Under the pieces are notes generated by a model. It saw only the letters and a program-made list of their open reading frames with translations, was not told where the DNA came from and made no database searches. A DNA stretch of 64,000 nucleotides, taken from contig NZ_CP029353.1 in assembly GCF_003130795.1 (NCBI RefSeq), positions 2,061,501-2,125,500 of the forward strand. The letters run 5' to 3'. The stretch is from Azospirillum thermophilum. GTDB lineage: Bacteria > Pseudomonadota > Alphaproteobacteria > Azospirillales > Azospirillaceae. Of the stretch, positions 40,752 through 50,014 are shown one piece after another (the first letter of the stretch is position 1; the number at the start of each line of letters is the position of its first letter). The position numbers and the translations under genes were made by a program.

Positions 40752-41411
40752 ATGACCTCGCCCGCCGAAGCCGTTTCGCTGAGCTTCCTGCGCTGCCTGG
40801 AAACCAGCCGACTGGCCACCAGCCCCTACAACCACTGGCTCCTGTCCCGCGCCCTGCCGGAGGACTCCGCCGACGCCATCGCCGCCCTGCCCTGGACGCC
40901 GCCGACGGTGCTGGAGACCTACGGCAAGCGCGAGACGAACAATGCGTCGCGCACCTATTTCAGCGTCGAGAACCGCGGCACCTACCCGGTCTGCGAGGAG
41001 GTCGCCCGGGCCTTCCAGAGCCGTGCGGTGATCGACGCCATCCAGAAGACCTGCAGCGTCGATCTGGCCGGGACCTTCCTGCGCATCGAATACTGCCAGG
41101 ACACCGACGGCTTCTGGCTGGAGCCGCACACCGACATCGGCGTCAAGAAATACACGATGCTGATCTACCTCTCGAAGGGTCCGGGGTGCGAGGACTGGGG
41201 CACCGACGTGCTGGACGGGACGAAGACCATCGTCGCCCGCGCCCCCTACGCCTTCAACGAGGGCCTGATCTTCATTCCCGGCACCGACACGTGGCACGGG
41301 TTCGCCAAGCGGCCGATCAACGGCGTGCGCAAGTCGATCATCGTGAACTATGTCGGCCCGGAATGGCGCGCCCGCCACGAGCTGTGCTTCCCGGACCAGC
41401 CGGTAGCCTGA
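40752..41411 (+). CDS. 2OG-Fe(II) oxygenase-like protein 1
   Basis: A 219-residue double-stranded beta-helix protein. Iron ligands His126 and Asp128 (WLEPHTDIGVKKYTMLIYLS) and His182 (IPGTDTWHGFAKRPI), plus a 2-oxoglutarate-binding Arg193, fit the HxD...H pattern of 2OG-Fe(II) oxygenases. Substrate unknown; many relatives hydroxylate sugars, proline or small peptides. It lies after the ELM1-like gene and 39 bases before a second oxygenase of the same class, so the two are probably co-transcribed. The two share little sequence beyond the fold. Confidence 0.8.
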   Translation: MTSPAEAVSLSFLRCLETSRLATSPYNHWLLSRALPEDSADAIAALPWTPPTVLETYGKRETNNASRTYFSVENRGTYPVCEEVARAFQSRAVIDAIQKTCSVDLAGTFLRIEYCQDTDGFWLEPHTDIGVKKYTMLIYLSKGPGCEDWGTDVLDGTKTIVARAPYAFNEGLIFIPGTDTWHGFAKRPINGVRKSIIVNYVGPEWRARHELCFPDQPVA

Positions 41412-41450
41412 CCTCTCCGCCCCGATCCGATAAGTCTGGAGACGATCGAC

Positions 41451-42083
41451 ATGTCCATGCTTGATCTGGACAAGTTCCGGGCCACCGCCCTGCAGCGCGA
41501 CCCGTTTGATTTCCTGTGCGTCCCCGGCTTCGTGAAGAAGGAATACCTGGAGGCCCTGCACCGCGACTACCCGAAGGTGGACAAGCCGGGCTCGATCCCG
41601 CTCGGCGTCTTCCCGCAGGGACCGACCTTCGACGCCCTGATCAGGGAGCTGAAGGGCAAGGAGGTCTGCGACGCCTTCTCGGAGAAGTTCGGGCTGGACC
41701 TGTCGCGCTATCCGACGATGTTCACCGCCCGCGGCATGTGCCGGGCGACGGACGGCAAGATCCACCCGGATTCGGCCAGCAAGGTCGTCACCGTCCTGAT
41801 CTACATGAACCCGCCCTGGGAGGCGTCCGGCGGCCGGCTGCGCGTGCTGCGCTCGCAGAACCTGGAGGATTACGCCGCGGAGGTCCCGCCGGACGAGGGC
41901 ACGCTGCTGTGCTTCCGCCGCACCGACACCTCCTGGCACGGCCATTACCCGTTCGAGGGCCAGCGCCGCGCGGTCCAGATGAACTGGGTCAAGGGCAACG
42001 TCTATATCTGGCACGAGCAGTGGCGCCACCGCGTCGGCGCCTGGGCCAAGAACCTGTTCGGCGTCGAGCAGAAGAGCTACTGA
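41451..42083 (+). CDS. 2OG-Fe(II) oxygenase-like protein 2
   Basis: A 210-residue protein. His105 and Asp107 (KIHPDSASKVVTVLIYMN), His163 (TDTSWHGHYPFEGQRR) and Arg172/173 match the iron and 2-oxoglutarate ligands of the superfamily. The N-terminal ~90 residues include an FLCVPGFVKKEYLEALHRDY segment seen in prolyl-hydroxylase-like members. Located between the first oxygenase and a GT4 glycosyltransferase. Its good GGAGA site suggests normal expression. Substrate unknown. Confidence 0.83.
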   Translation: MSMLDLDKFRATALQRDPFDFLCVPGFVKKEYLEALHRDYPKVDKPGSIPLGVFPQGPTFDALIRELKGKEVCDAFSEKFGLDLSRYPTMFTARGMCRATDGKIHPDSASKVVTVLIYMNPPWEASGGRLRVLRSQNLEDYAAEVPPDEGTLLCFRRTDTSWHGHYPFEGQRRAVQMNWVKGNVYIWHEQWRHRVGAWAKNLFGVEQKSY

Positions 42084-42111
42084 GCACCGCGGCAACCCGG
42101 GAACCGACGCC

Positions 42112-43302
42112 TTGGCCGACTCTCCCCCTCTTGCGATCATCGACTGGGGCATCAACAGCTACAGCGGCTGGGGCGTCAACGGGCTGAACCTCGCCCTGTC
42201 GTGGCTGCGCGACGGCTCCTTCCTGCCGGTCTGCGCCAGCCCGATGAAGGCGGAGCATCTCGACCTCTCGCCGCTGGAATGGCAGCGGATGGCGGCGGTG
42301 CTGCGCGACTCCGCCGACCTCTGCCGCCAGTTCGAGGCCTATGCCGACCAGGACATCACCGTCTCGGTCCCGCTGCTGCGCGGGCTCGGCAACGGCCTCA
42401 ACAGCGGCCGGGCGGCCGGCAACACGCTGGTGACCGGCAAGCCGACGGTCGGCGTCTGCTATCTGGAGCATACCGCGCTCGACGCGGCGGCCCTGGAGCG
42501 GGCGAAGCCGCTGGCCCATATCGTCGCCGGGTCCGGCTTCGTCCAGCGGGTGCTGGAGGGGGCGGGCATCGGGCCGGTGACCACGGTGCTGCAGGGCATC
42601 GACCCCACCCATTTCCACCCCGGCCCCCGCGCCGGCTGGTTCCGCGACCGCTTCGTGATCTTCTCCGGCGGCAAGCCGGAGTTCCGCAAGGGGCAGGACC
42701 TCGTCCTGCTCGCCTTCCGCGCCTTTCTCCAGCGTCATCCCGAAGCGCTGCTGCTGACCGCCTGGCACAGCCCCTGGCCGCAGTTCGCCCGCTCGCTGGA
42801 GACCAACCCGGCGGTCGCGCCGCCGCGGTTCAAGGAGGACGGGCGCTTCGACCCGGCCGGCTGGGCCGCCGACAACGGCATCCCGGCCGACAGCATCGTC
42901 GACCTCGGCCATGTGCCGAACGCCGCCATGGCGCGGATCCTGCGCGAGGCCGACGTCGGCCTGTTCCCCAACCGCTGCGAGGGCGGCACCAACCTCGTCG
43001 CCATGGAATGCATGGCCTGCGGCGTGCCGGCCATCCTGTCGGCCAACACCGGCCATCTCGACCTGCTGGGCGGCGAGGGGCACTGCCTGCCGCTCCGCCG
43101 GCAGGGCCCGGTCTCCCATCCGGCGGGCGCCGAGGGCTGGGGCGAGAGCGACCTGGAGGAGATGGTGGAGGCGCTGGAGCACGTCTGGCGCGACCGCGCC
43201 GCGGCGGCGGCCATCGGGGCGGCCGGAGCGGACCTCCTCGCCGGGCTGACCTGGGACCGCTATGCCGCCGGCATCGCCGCGATCCTGCGCCAGTCTCCAT
43301 AG
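42112..43302 (+). CDS. GT4-type glycosyltransferase
   Basis: A 396-residue GT-B glycosyltransferase. The N-terminal domain starts with IIDWGINSYSGWGVNGLNLA, the linker includes TVLQGIDPTHFHP and VIFSGGKPEFRKGQDLVLLA, and the donor-binding EGGTNLVAMECMACGVPAIL carries the conserved Glu residues. The start is TTG 42112, since no ATG or GTG lies nearby in frame before the domain. The acceptor is unknown. It is the fourth gene of the collinear set and precedes a large unknown protein. Confidence 0.88.
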   Translation: MADSPPLAIIDWGINSYSGWGVNGLNLALSWLRDGSFLPVCASPMKAEHLDLSPLEWQRMAAVLRDSADLCRQFEAYADQDITVSVPLLRGLGNGLNSGRAAGNTLVTGKPTVGVCYLEHTALDAAALERAKPLAHIVAGSGFVQRVLEGAGIGPVTTVLQGIDPTHFHPGPRAGWFRDRFVIFSGGKPEFRKGQDLVLLAFRAFLQRHPEALLLTAWHSPWPQFARSLETNPAVAPPRFKEDGRFDPAGWAADNGIPADSIVDLGHVPNAAMARILREADVGLFPNRCEGGTNLVAMECMACGVPAILSANTGHLDLLGGEGHCLPLRRQGPVSHPAGAEGWGESDLEEMVEALEHVWRDRAAAAAIGAAGADLLAGLTWDRYAAGIAAILRQSP

Positions 43303-43402
43303 GTCACCGGCCTGACCCGCGCGTCAGGACAAATCCCTGTTGCGTCTCCCACCGAGCGGCTATAACCGTCGCCCGGTATTTTACCTTTCGGGTGCGCGTC
43401 CC

Positions 43403-45313
43403 ATGCCCCTTCGGATCGAGACCTTCTCCAACGTCACCGGCGGCTCCAGCTTCTTCAAGGCTGTGGGCCACCCGCTGGCGGCGCCCAAGGCGGCCATCCT
43501 GACCGCGCGCCTCGCCAGCTACGGTCCGGTCGCCTTCTACGACCCGCTGGGGCTGCTGTCCGGCCTGACGGAGTTCTACGACCTCTCGGCCGTGCCGGTG
43601 GCCGGCGTCTATGTGCAGAATGTCGAGCTGGTCGGGACCGAGGTGTTCGGCCATGCCGCGCGCCCGGTGACCGAGCTGGCGCAGAGCGAGGCCCGCACCG
43701 TCTTCGTCGTCGCCTTCGATTCGCAGCGCCTGGAGGGCCACATCGCCCACCTGATCCCGAAGGGGGCCGGGGTGGTGTCGCTCGACGCCATGCGCGTGCC
43801 GGAGGACATGCTGACCGACTCCGGCCATTACCTGTCCAAGTTCAACTGGGCGACCAACTTCGCCTGGCTGCGCGACGAGGGCGGCCACCACACCCGCATC
43901 GTCTCGTCCAACTACTGGCCGCGCTACGGCGCCAAGGGCACCCGGCTGTGGGCCTGCCTGTTCGACGCCGACGGCAAGCCGCTGGCCGAGTGGACCGAGC
44001 CGATGCCGCCGGCCGACGGCACGGTGGTGATCGACAGCCGGCAGGTGCGCGCCCGCTTCGGGCTCGGCGACTTCTGCGGCACCCTGTTCCTGCACGTGAT
44101 CGGCGCCGCCGGGCACGACGTGGTGAAGTACGCGCTGGACACCTACGGCGACGACGACACGGTGCTGTCCTGCACCCATGACGCCAACGCCTGGCCGGCC
44201 GACCGCTATGCCGGCCTGCCCGCCCCGCGCGAGGACGAGCGGGTGCTGCTGTGGGTCCAGAACAGCCACCCGACGCCGGTCCCGGCCGGCGCCGTCGGCC
44301 TCAACCTGATGGGCCGGGACGAGGTGCGGACGCTGGACCGCGCGCTGCCGCCCTTCTCCACCGTGGCGCTCGACACGCGCGACCTGTTCCCCGAGGCGCG
44401 CTGGCCCCAGCAGTTCGAGGTGCAGGCCGGCAAGCATTTCGTCCGCCCGCGCTACGAGATCGTCGCCGGGAACGGCCGCCGCCGCATCGCCCACGCCAAC
44501 GTGGAGCGTGCCGACCTGAAGCCGGACCCCCGGCTGGCCGCCCTGACCGGCGGGCCGCTCGGCAAGGGCCACATCCTGCCCGCCCCGCTGCTGCCGCCCG
44601 GCCGCTGGCGCACCACCCTGCTGCCCACCCCCATGAGCACGGCCCAGACCGAGCTGCCGGTGCAGGCGGTGGTCTATGACGCCCGCGGGCGGGAGGTCGC
44701 CCGCCACCGCTTCGGCAGCCTGAAGCGCTCCGACAGCGTCGCGCTGGACGTCAGCGGGCTGGCGGCGCAGGGCGGCCTGCAGGACGGCTTCGGCCATGTC
44801 GAGCTGCTGTATGATTTCGAGGCCGGAACGGTCGCCGACGGCTGGCTGCACGCCCTGGTCCGTTACGAGGACGTAACGAGCGGCCATGTGGCCGAGACCA
44901 GCTTCGGCAGCCACATCTTCAACACGGCGATGATCTACCGGGACGAGCCGCAGAGCTACCACGGCCGCCCGCCCGGCCTGTCGACCCGGCTGTTCCTGCG
45001 CATGGGGCCGGCGCAGTGGGACACGATCTGCCACCTGATCTACCCTGCCTCGACGCCCTGGCATGCCGGCTCGGACACCAGCCTCGTCCTGGTCCGCCGC
45101 GATGGCATCGAGGTCGCCCGCAAGAAGGTCTCAATCGCCTGCAGCGGCTCGCTTTTCTGGCGCGTCAGCGACCTGTTTTCGGAAGCGGAACGGATGGCGG
45201 CGGGCGAGCAGGCCTATGTGCTGGTGCGCGACACCACCTGCCGGCTGTTCGGCTATCACGGCTGCGCCACCGGTGACAGCGCCTTCAGCCTCGACCATAT
45301 GTTCGGTTTCTGA
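43403..45313 (+). CDS. Large unknown protein (636 residues) of the glycan-like set
   Basis: A 636-residue protein from ATG 43403. It opens with RIETFSNVTGGSSFFKAVGH and reads as alternating beta strands with many aromatic and Asp residues (FNWATNFAWLRDEGGHHTRI, SCTHDANAWPADRYAGLP, YLDTYGDD-like turns). There is no signal peptide or membrane helix. I cannot assign a known domain; the multi-beta layout could be a carbohydrate-binding or lyase-type architecture. It follows the GT4 gene by 100 bases and precedes trxB. Full length and without frame breaks. Confidence 0.8.
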   Translation: MPLRIETFSNVTGGSSFFKAVGHPLAAPKAAILTARLASYGPVAFYDPLGLLSGLTEFYDLSAVPVAGVYVQNVELVGTEVFGHAARPVTELAQSEARTVFVVAFDSQRLEGHIAHLIPKGAGVVSLDAMRVPEDMLTDSGHYLSKFNWATNFAWLRDEGGHHTRIVSSNYWPRYGAKGTRLWACLFDADGKPLAEWTEPMPPADGTVVIDSRQVRARFGLGDFCGTLFLHVIGAAGHDVVKYALDTYGDDDTVLSCTHDANAWPADRYAGLPAPREDERVLLWVQNSHPTPVPAGAVGLNLMGRDEVRTLDRALPPFSTVALDTRDLFPEARWPQQFEVQAGKHFVRPRYEIVAGNGRRRIAHANVERADLKPDPRLAALTGGPLGKGHILPAPLLPPGRWRTTLLPTPMSTAQTELPVQAVVYDARGREVARHRFGSLKRSDSVALDVSGLAAQGGLQDGFGHVELLYDFEAGTVADGWLHALVRYEDVTSGHVAETSFGSHIFNTAMIYRDEPQSYHGRPPGLSTRLFLRMGPAQWDTICHLIYPASTPWHAGSDTSLVLVRRDGIEVARKKVSIACSGSLFWRVSDLFSEAERMAAGEQAYVLVRDTTCRLFGYHGCATGDSAFSLDHMFGF

Positions 45314-45348
45314 CCGCGCCCTTACCATTCCAGGACGAAACGACCCCC

Positions 45349-46353
45349 ATGGCCACGACGCACCGCACCAAGGTCCTGATCATCGGCGCCGGCCCGGCCG
45401 GCTACACCGCGGCGATCTACGCCGCCCGCGCCAACCTGGAACCGCTTATGGTCCAGGGCATGCAGCCCGGCGGCCAGCTGATGATCACCACCGACGTCGA
45501 GAACTATCCCGGCTTCGCCGATCCCATCCAGGGCCCCTGGCTGATGGAGCAGATGCAGAAGCAGGCGGAGCATGTCGGCACCCGGATGGTGTTCGACCTG
45601 ATCACCGACGTCGACTTCAGCCAGCGCCCCTTCGTCTGCAAGGGTGACGGCGGCGACACCTACGTCGCCGACAGCGTCATCATCGCCACCGGCGCCCAGG
45701 CCCGCTGGCTGGGCCTGCCCAGCGAGGAGACCTACCGCGGCTTCGGCGTGTCGGCCTGCGCCACCTGCGACGGCTTCTTCTTCCGCGGCAAGGAGGTCGC
45801 GGTGATCGGCGGCGGCAACTCCGCGGTGGAGGAGGCGCTCTACCTTACCAACCACGCCACCAAGGTGACGGTGATCCACCGCCGCGACGGCTTCCGGGCC
45901 GAGCGGATCATGCAGGACCGCCTGTTCCGCAACCCGAAGATCGAGGTGGTGTGGGACAGCGTGGTCGAGGAGATCGTCGGCGAGGGCGACGGCAGCCTGG
46001 GCAACCCGCGCAGCGTCACCGGCGTGCGGATCAGGAACGTGAAGAGCGGCGATGTCCGCACCGTGCCGGTCGCCGGCGTCTTCGTCGCCATCGGCCACGA
46101 GCCGGCCACCGCCGTCTTCAAGGGCAAGGTGAAGATGGACGGGCAGGGCTACATCGTCACCGCCCCGGATTCGACCGCCACCGACATCCCCGGCGTCTTC
46201 GCCGCCGGCGACGTGAAGGACAAGGTCTACCGTCAGGCGGTCACCGCCGCCGGCATGGGCTGCATGGCCGCGCTGGAGGCCGAGCGCTGGCTGGCCCACC
46301 ACGAGCCCGCCGCCGGCGCCCACGGCGACCGGAGCCCGGCCGGGACCTGGTGA
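45349..46353 (+). CDS. trxB: Thioredoxin reductase
   Basis: A 334-residue FAD-dependent NADPH:thioredoxin reductase. The FAD motif GAGPAGYTAAIYAARA is near residue 13, the redox pair Cys137/Cys140 (SACATCDGFF) in the NADPH domain, the GGGNSAVEEALYL nucleotide motif follows, and the second FAD contact is GVFAAGDVKDKVYRQAVTAA. Length is normal plus a short C-terminal tail. It starts 35 bases after the preceding unknown gene, and a strong bidirectional terminator follows. Confidence 0.97.
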   Translation: MATTHRTKVLIIGAGPAGYTAAIYAARANLEPLMVQGMQPGGQLMITTDVENYPGFADPIQGPWLMEQMQKQAEHVGTRMVFDLITDVDFSQRPFVCKGDGGDTYVADSVIIATGAQARWLGLPSEETYRGFGVSACATCDGFFFRGKEVAVIGGGNSAVEEALYLTNHATKVTVIHRRDGFRAERIMQDRLFRNPKIEVVWDSVVEEIVGEGDGSLGNPRSVTGVRIRNVKSGDVRTVPVAGVFVAIGHEPATAVFKGKVKMDGQGYIVTAPDSTATDIPGVFAAGDVKDKVYRQAVTAAGMGCMAALEAERWLAHHEPAAGAHGDRSPAGTW

Positions 46354-46386
46354 TCCGGACCTGATCGGGTCGCGCAGGACGCTCGA

Positions 46387-46431
46387 AAAGAAAGGCCCCT
46401 CTCCCGGTCCGGGAAGAGGGGCCTTTTCTTT
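46387..46431. terminator. Strong bidirectional terminator between trxB and dps
   Basis: A 17-pair stem, AAAGGCCCCTCTCCCGG mirrored with one small bulge by CCGGGAAGAGGGGCCTTT, is followed by TTTCTTT on the plus side and by A/T on the other. It serves the convergent trxB and dps genes. Confidence 0.93.
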
Positions 46432-46468
46432 GGCTCCCCGCAGCGGCGCAACGGCGGGGGCGGGCCTG

Positions 46469-46936
46469 CTACTCCAGCAGGCTGCGCAGCATCCAGGCGG
46501 TCTTCTCGTGGATCTGCAGGCGCTGGGTCAGCAGGTCGGCGGTCGGCTGGTCGTCGGCCTTCTCGGCGGTCGGGAAGACCGCGCGGGCGGTGCGGGCGAC
46601 GGCCTCATGCCCCTCGACGAGCTGGCGGATCATCTCGTTCGCCTTCGGCACCGCGGTCTCTTCCTTGATCGAGGCCAGCGCGGCGAACTGCGAGAAGCTG
46701 CCCGGGGCCGGGTAGCCGAGAGCGCGGATACGCTCGGCGATCTCGTCCAGCGCGTTCCACAGCTCGGTATACTGCTCCATGAACATGGTGTGGAGCGTGT
46801 TGAACATCGGCCCGGTGACGTTCCAGTGGAACGAGTGGGTCTTCAGATACAGCGCGAAGGTGTCGGCGAGCACCTTGCTCAGCCCCTCGGCGATGGCTTT
46901 GCGGTCGGCTTCCGCGATCCCGATGTCAATCTGCAT
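46469..46936 (-). CDS. dps: Dps-family DNA-protection/iron-storage protein
   Basis: A 155-residue ferritin-like protein that binds iron and shields DNA under stress. The intersubunit ferroxidase site is visible as His37 ([11 protein letters not shown]), His49 ([10 protein letters not shown]), Asp64 and Glu68 (ALDEIAERI). I chose ATG 46936 because AAGGA precedes it and the fold starts there; a longer start at 47011 would add a non-conserved stretch. It is monocistronic between two terminators. Regulation, perhaps by OxyR or Fur, is not visible in the sequence. Confidence 0.95.
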   Translation of the reverse strand: MQIDIGIAEADRKAIAEGLSKVLADTFALYLKTHSFHWNVTGPMFNTLHTMFMEQYTELWNALDEIAERIRALGYPAPGSFSQFAALASIKEETAVPKANEMIRQLVEGHEAVARTARAVFPTAEKADDQPTADLLTQRLQIHEKTAWMLRSLLE

Positions 46937-47063
46937 GACATGATCCTTCTTGGTTATTCGACCCGCACTCCAGCTTGTGCGCCACGGAGCGGATTCAAGG
47001 CGGTGCGGCATTATTTCGTGTCGAATCAGAACCGTCCGTGACGCATGTCAATGACTGCCGGGC

Positions 47064-48776
47064 TTAAGCCTGCCGGAGCCTGCCGATGAAGGACGCCACC
47101 TCGCGGTTCAGCGCCGCCGCCTGACCGTCGAGCAGCTCGGCCGCCTGCAGGACGGCGCCGGCCGCGCTGCCCGTGGCGTTGGCGGTGCTGGAGACGCCGG
47201 CGATGTTGTGCGAGACCTCCTGGGTGCCGGCCGCCGCCTCGTGGACGTTGCGGGCGATCTCCTGGGTGGCGGCCGCCTGCTGCTCCATGGAGGTGGCGAT
47301 GGAGCCGACGATCTCGTCGATCGACACCACCGTCTCCCCCACGCCGCGGATCGAGGAGACGGCGACCCCGGTCACCTGCTGGATCGCGCCGATCTGGGCG
47401 GTGATGTCCTCGGTCGCCTTGGCGGTCTGGTTGGCGAGGCTCTTGACCTCGCTGGCGACGACCGCGAAGCCCTTGCCGGCCTCGCCGGCCCGCGCCGCCT
47501 CGATGGTCGCGTTGAGCGCCAGCAGGTTGGTCTGGGCGGCGATGGAGTTGATCAGCCCGACGATCTCGCCGATCCGGGTGGCGGCGTCCGACAGGCCGAC
47601 GACATGGCCGTTGGTCTCCTCCACCGCGCGGACCGCGCCGCGCACCATCTCGAAGGACCGGCGCACCTGCACGCCGATCTCGGCGATGGAGGCGGACATC
47701 TCCTCCGCCGCGGTGGCGGCGGTCTGCACGCTCATGCCCGCCTGCTGGCTGGCGGCGGCGACGGTCGCCGCCTGGTCGTTGGCGGCATTGGCCTGCCGCA
47801 GCATGCCGGCGGCGTTGGTCCGCACCTGCTGCGCCCCCTCCCCCACCTGCTGCACCACCTGCGAGACGCGCGCCTCGAACAGGTCGGCCAGCTCGTGGAT
47901 GGTGCGCCGCTTCTCCTCCTCCGCCTGCGCCTTCTGGCGGGCCTGCTCGGCGGTCAGCCGCCCGACCTCGCGGGCGTTGGTCTGGAACACCTGGAGCGCG
48001 CGGGCCATCGCCCCGATCTCGTTCCTCATCCAGGTGCCGTGGATCTCGGCGTCGAGCCTGCCGTCGGCCAGCTCGGTGGTGGCGGACGACAGGCGCTGCA
48101 GCGGCCGGGTGATGCTGCGGGCGAGCAGCAGGCCGCCGGCCATCATCGCGACCAGGAAGGCCGCCATGACCAGGGCGAAGCGGACGCGCGCCGCGTCGGT
48201 GGCGGCCTCGGTCTCCTGGATCGCGCGGGCGGCCGCCCTGGTGATCGCCTCGCGCGCCGCATCGATGCGGGCGGTCAGGGCGGCGAACTCGTCGTCCACC
48301 TGGGCCATCATCGGAATGCCGATCAGCCGGTCGATGGCCGCCATGGCGTTCATGCCGTCCACCGCCTTGGCGTAGGCGGCGACCCGGCCCCCGACCTCGG
48401 CCAGCAACGTGCGCTCGCCATCGTCGGCGGCGCGGGCGCTGAGGGTGGCGATCAGCTCGCGTTCCTTGGCGAGGTTGGCGACGATCGAGTCGCGCATCTT
48501 CTGCAGCTTCGCCTCCTCGATGCCGGAGCCGGCGAGCGCCAGATGGCGGGAGACGTCGCTGTGGACCATGTAGCTGGTGGCGATCAGCCGGTCGATCTGC
48601 TCGCGCCGCTCGGCGGCGGCGCGATGGATGCCGTCGACCGCGGCCAGCGATTCCTCCGCCTGCCGGTCGGCCAGCACCAGTGCCGCGACGGTCAGCAGGA
48701 TGCCGACCATCGGCGCGATGAAGACGCGTGCCGCCACCGAGGTGCCCGCGACGCGCGAAAGCAACCCACCGCTCAT
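47064..48776 (-). CDS. Methyl-accepting chemotaxis protein
   Basis: A 570-residue chemoreceptor. It has an N-terminal helix, a periplasmic four-helix-type region (about 35-195), a second membrane helix ([20 protein letters not shown]), a HAMP linker ([20 protein letters not shown]) and the cytoplasmic signalling domain with the conserved tip segment [20 protein letters not shown], then [20 protein letters not shown]. The tip lies near residue 415. ATG 48776 is favoured by GGGG spacing. It is downstream of a cache-domain protein gene on the same strand. Ligand unknown. Confidence 0.94.
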   Translation of the reverse strand: MSGGLLSRVAGTSVAARVFIAPMVGILLTVAALVLADRQAEESLAAVDGIHRAAAERREQIDRLIATSYMVHSDVSRHLALAGSGIEEAKLQKMRDSIVANLAKERELIATLSARAADDGERTLLAEVGGRVAAYAKAVDGMNAMAAIDRLIGIPMMAQVDDEFAALTARIDAAREAITRAAARAIQETEAATDAARVRFALVMAAFLVAMMAGGLLLARSITRPLQRLSSATTELADGRLDAEIHGTWMRNEIGAMARALQVFQTNAREVGRLTAEQARQKAQAEEEKRRTIHELADLFEARVSQVVQQVGEGAQQVRTNAAGMLRQANAANDQAATVAAASQQAGMSVQTAATAAEEMSASIAEIGVQVRRSFEMVRGAVRAVEETNGHVVGLSDAATRIGEIVGLINSIAAQTNLLALNATIEAARAGEAGKGFAVVASEVKSLANQTAKATEDITAQIGAIQQVTGVAVSSIRGVGETVVSIDEIVGSIATSMEQQAAATQEIARNVHEAAAGTQEVSHNIAGVSSTANATGSAAGAVLQAAELLDGQAAALNREVASFIGRLRQA

Positions 48777-48911
48777 CACCATCCCCTTTTTCGATGTCCC
48801 GGGCAGGCGGCAGGCGCCCCACGGCGCCCCACGGCGCCGCGGCCGGCCGGCCCGTTTCCGGAAGCGGCGGCGCCGGGCCGGAATGGCCGGCGCCGCCGGG
48901 TGTCCGCGGGA

Positions 48912-49376
48912 TTACTTGTAGATGCCGACGTAGGCGACGAGTTCCTGGCCCGGAACGCGCTTCACGTAGGTGACCTTCGGCTCGATCTTGTTGCTGGCCG
49001 GGTTCAGCCAGCGGTATTCGACCCAGCCCTCGCCCTTGTCCTTGGCGACGGCCAGCACATCCTGCACGACATACTTGCCGTCGGGATCCTTGACGTTGAT
49101 CACGCTCTGCCCGACGCCGGCGGGACGCGGCGGATAGACCTTCCAGGTGCCGGCGAAGTCGATGACGTTGACGTAGATCTCGCCGTACTTGAACTCGCCG
49201 TCGGCGTTGAAGACCTTCGCGGCCTCGTCCAGCCCCCTGGCGGCGATCAGCTCCGCGGCCTTCAGGGTGATCGCCTTGGCGTCCTCCTGGGTCGGCTTCC
49301 CGTCCTGGGCCGTGGCCGCACCGGCAAGGGACAGGGCGAGGAGACCGGCCATCAGATAACGAAACAGCACGCGCAT
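48912..49376 (-). CDS. Exported single-cache-domain protein
   Basis: A 154-residue protein with a signal peptide (LLALSLAGAATAQ) and a periplasmic sCache_2-like domain: ELIAARGLDEAAKVFN, EFKYGEIYVNVIDFAGTWKV, then GWVEYRWLNPASNKIEPKVT and a YVGIYK end. Such free cache proteins may bind small ligands and present them to sensors. ATG 49376 has GGGGGA six bases upstream; the ATG at 49382 is too close. It lies upstream of the chemoreceptor gene on the same strand, 135 bases away. Confidence 0.85.
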   Translation of the reverse strand: MRVLFRYLMAGLLALSLAGAATAQDGKPTQEDAKAITLKAAELIAARGLDEAAKVFNADGEFKYGEIYVNVIDFAGTWKVYPPRPAGVGQSVINVKDPDGKYVVQDVLAVAKDKGEGWVEYRWLNPASNKIEPKVTYVKRVPGQELVAYVGIYK

Positions 49377-50014
49377 GCGCATTCCCCCAAACTGGACCGG
49401 GGCCCGCCGCGCGGCCGGCGCAGGCCCGATGATTGTCGTTCTTGGCCCTTCCGGATGCCTCCCCGGGAGGGATGCCGCCTTCTTACGTACTACCGCGATG
49501 TTGCACGATTTTGTCTGCTTCATTTCGGCGCGGTCATTCCGCATTGCAGCATGGCAATGAAGCTGCGGCCGGGAGGCGATTTCGCGTCGGATGAGAAAAG
49601 CTCCGGCAAAAGAGCGCCTTACCGGCTGCTTGCCGCCGGGCTTGCCGCCGCCCGCCGGCCATGCGGCCAATCGCCGCAAGCCCTCGCGAGGGGCGGGCCC
49701 GACCCTCCGCCGGTGGTGGCGCAGCGGCGCTCCGCACCGTGACGTCGTGCCGCCCCTTTTTTCCATCGACAGCGCCCCCGCTTCGGGTGGAGCATGACGG
49801 GGACCAGAATTCTCAACAGGTACAACGTCGTCAGGGATCCGGCCGCCTGTCCAGCGAGCGCCAGTCCTTACAAGCGCTGGCCCTCCGAGACGACGGGCAG
49901 CCGGCTCCCGGCAGAGGCCGCGGCGCGGCCGGCGCGCCAGCGCCAACCCGGCGGTCTCCCGACACGCGTCATACGGCCGACGCCATGCGGCCAATGTCAC
50001 ACGGGAGGTTGTGA
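49377..50014. other. Intergenic region upstream of the EF-G paralogue
   Basis: A 638-base gap with no gene I can support. It contains CCTCCCC/GGGAGGG near 49456-49470 and a stretch richer in A/T around 49480-49560, probably the promoter of the cache gene. I see no terminator or RNA signature. The right part is ordinary GC-rich sequence. Confidence 0.5.
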
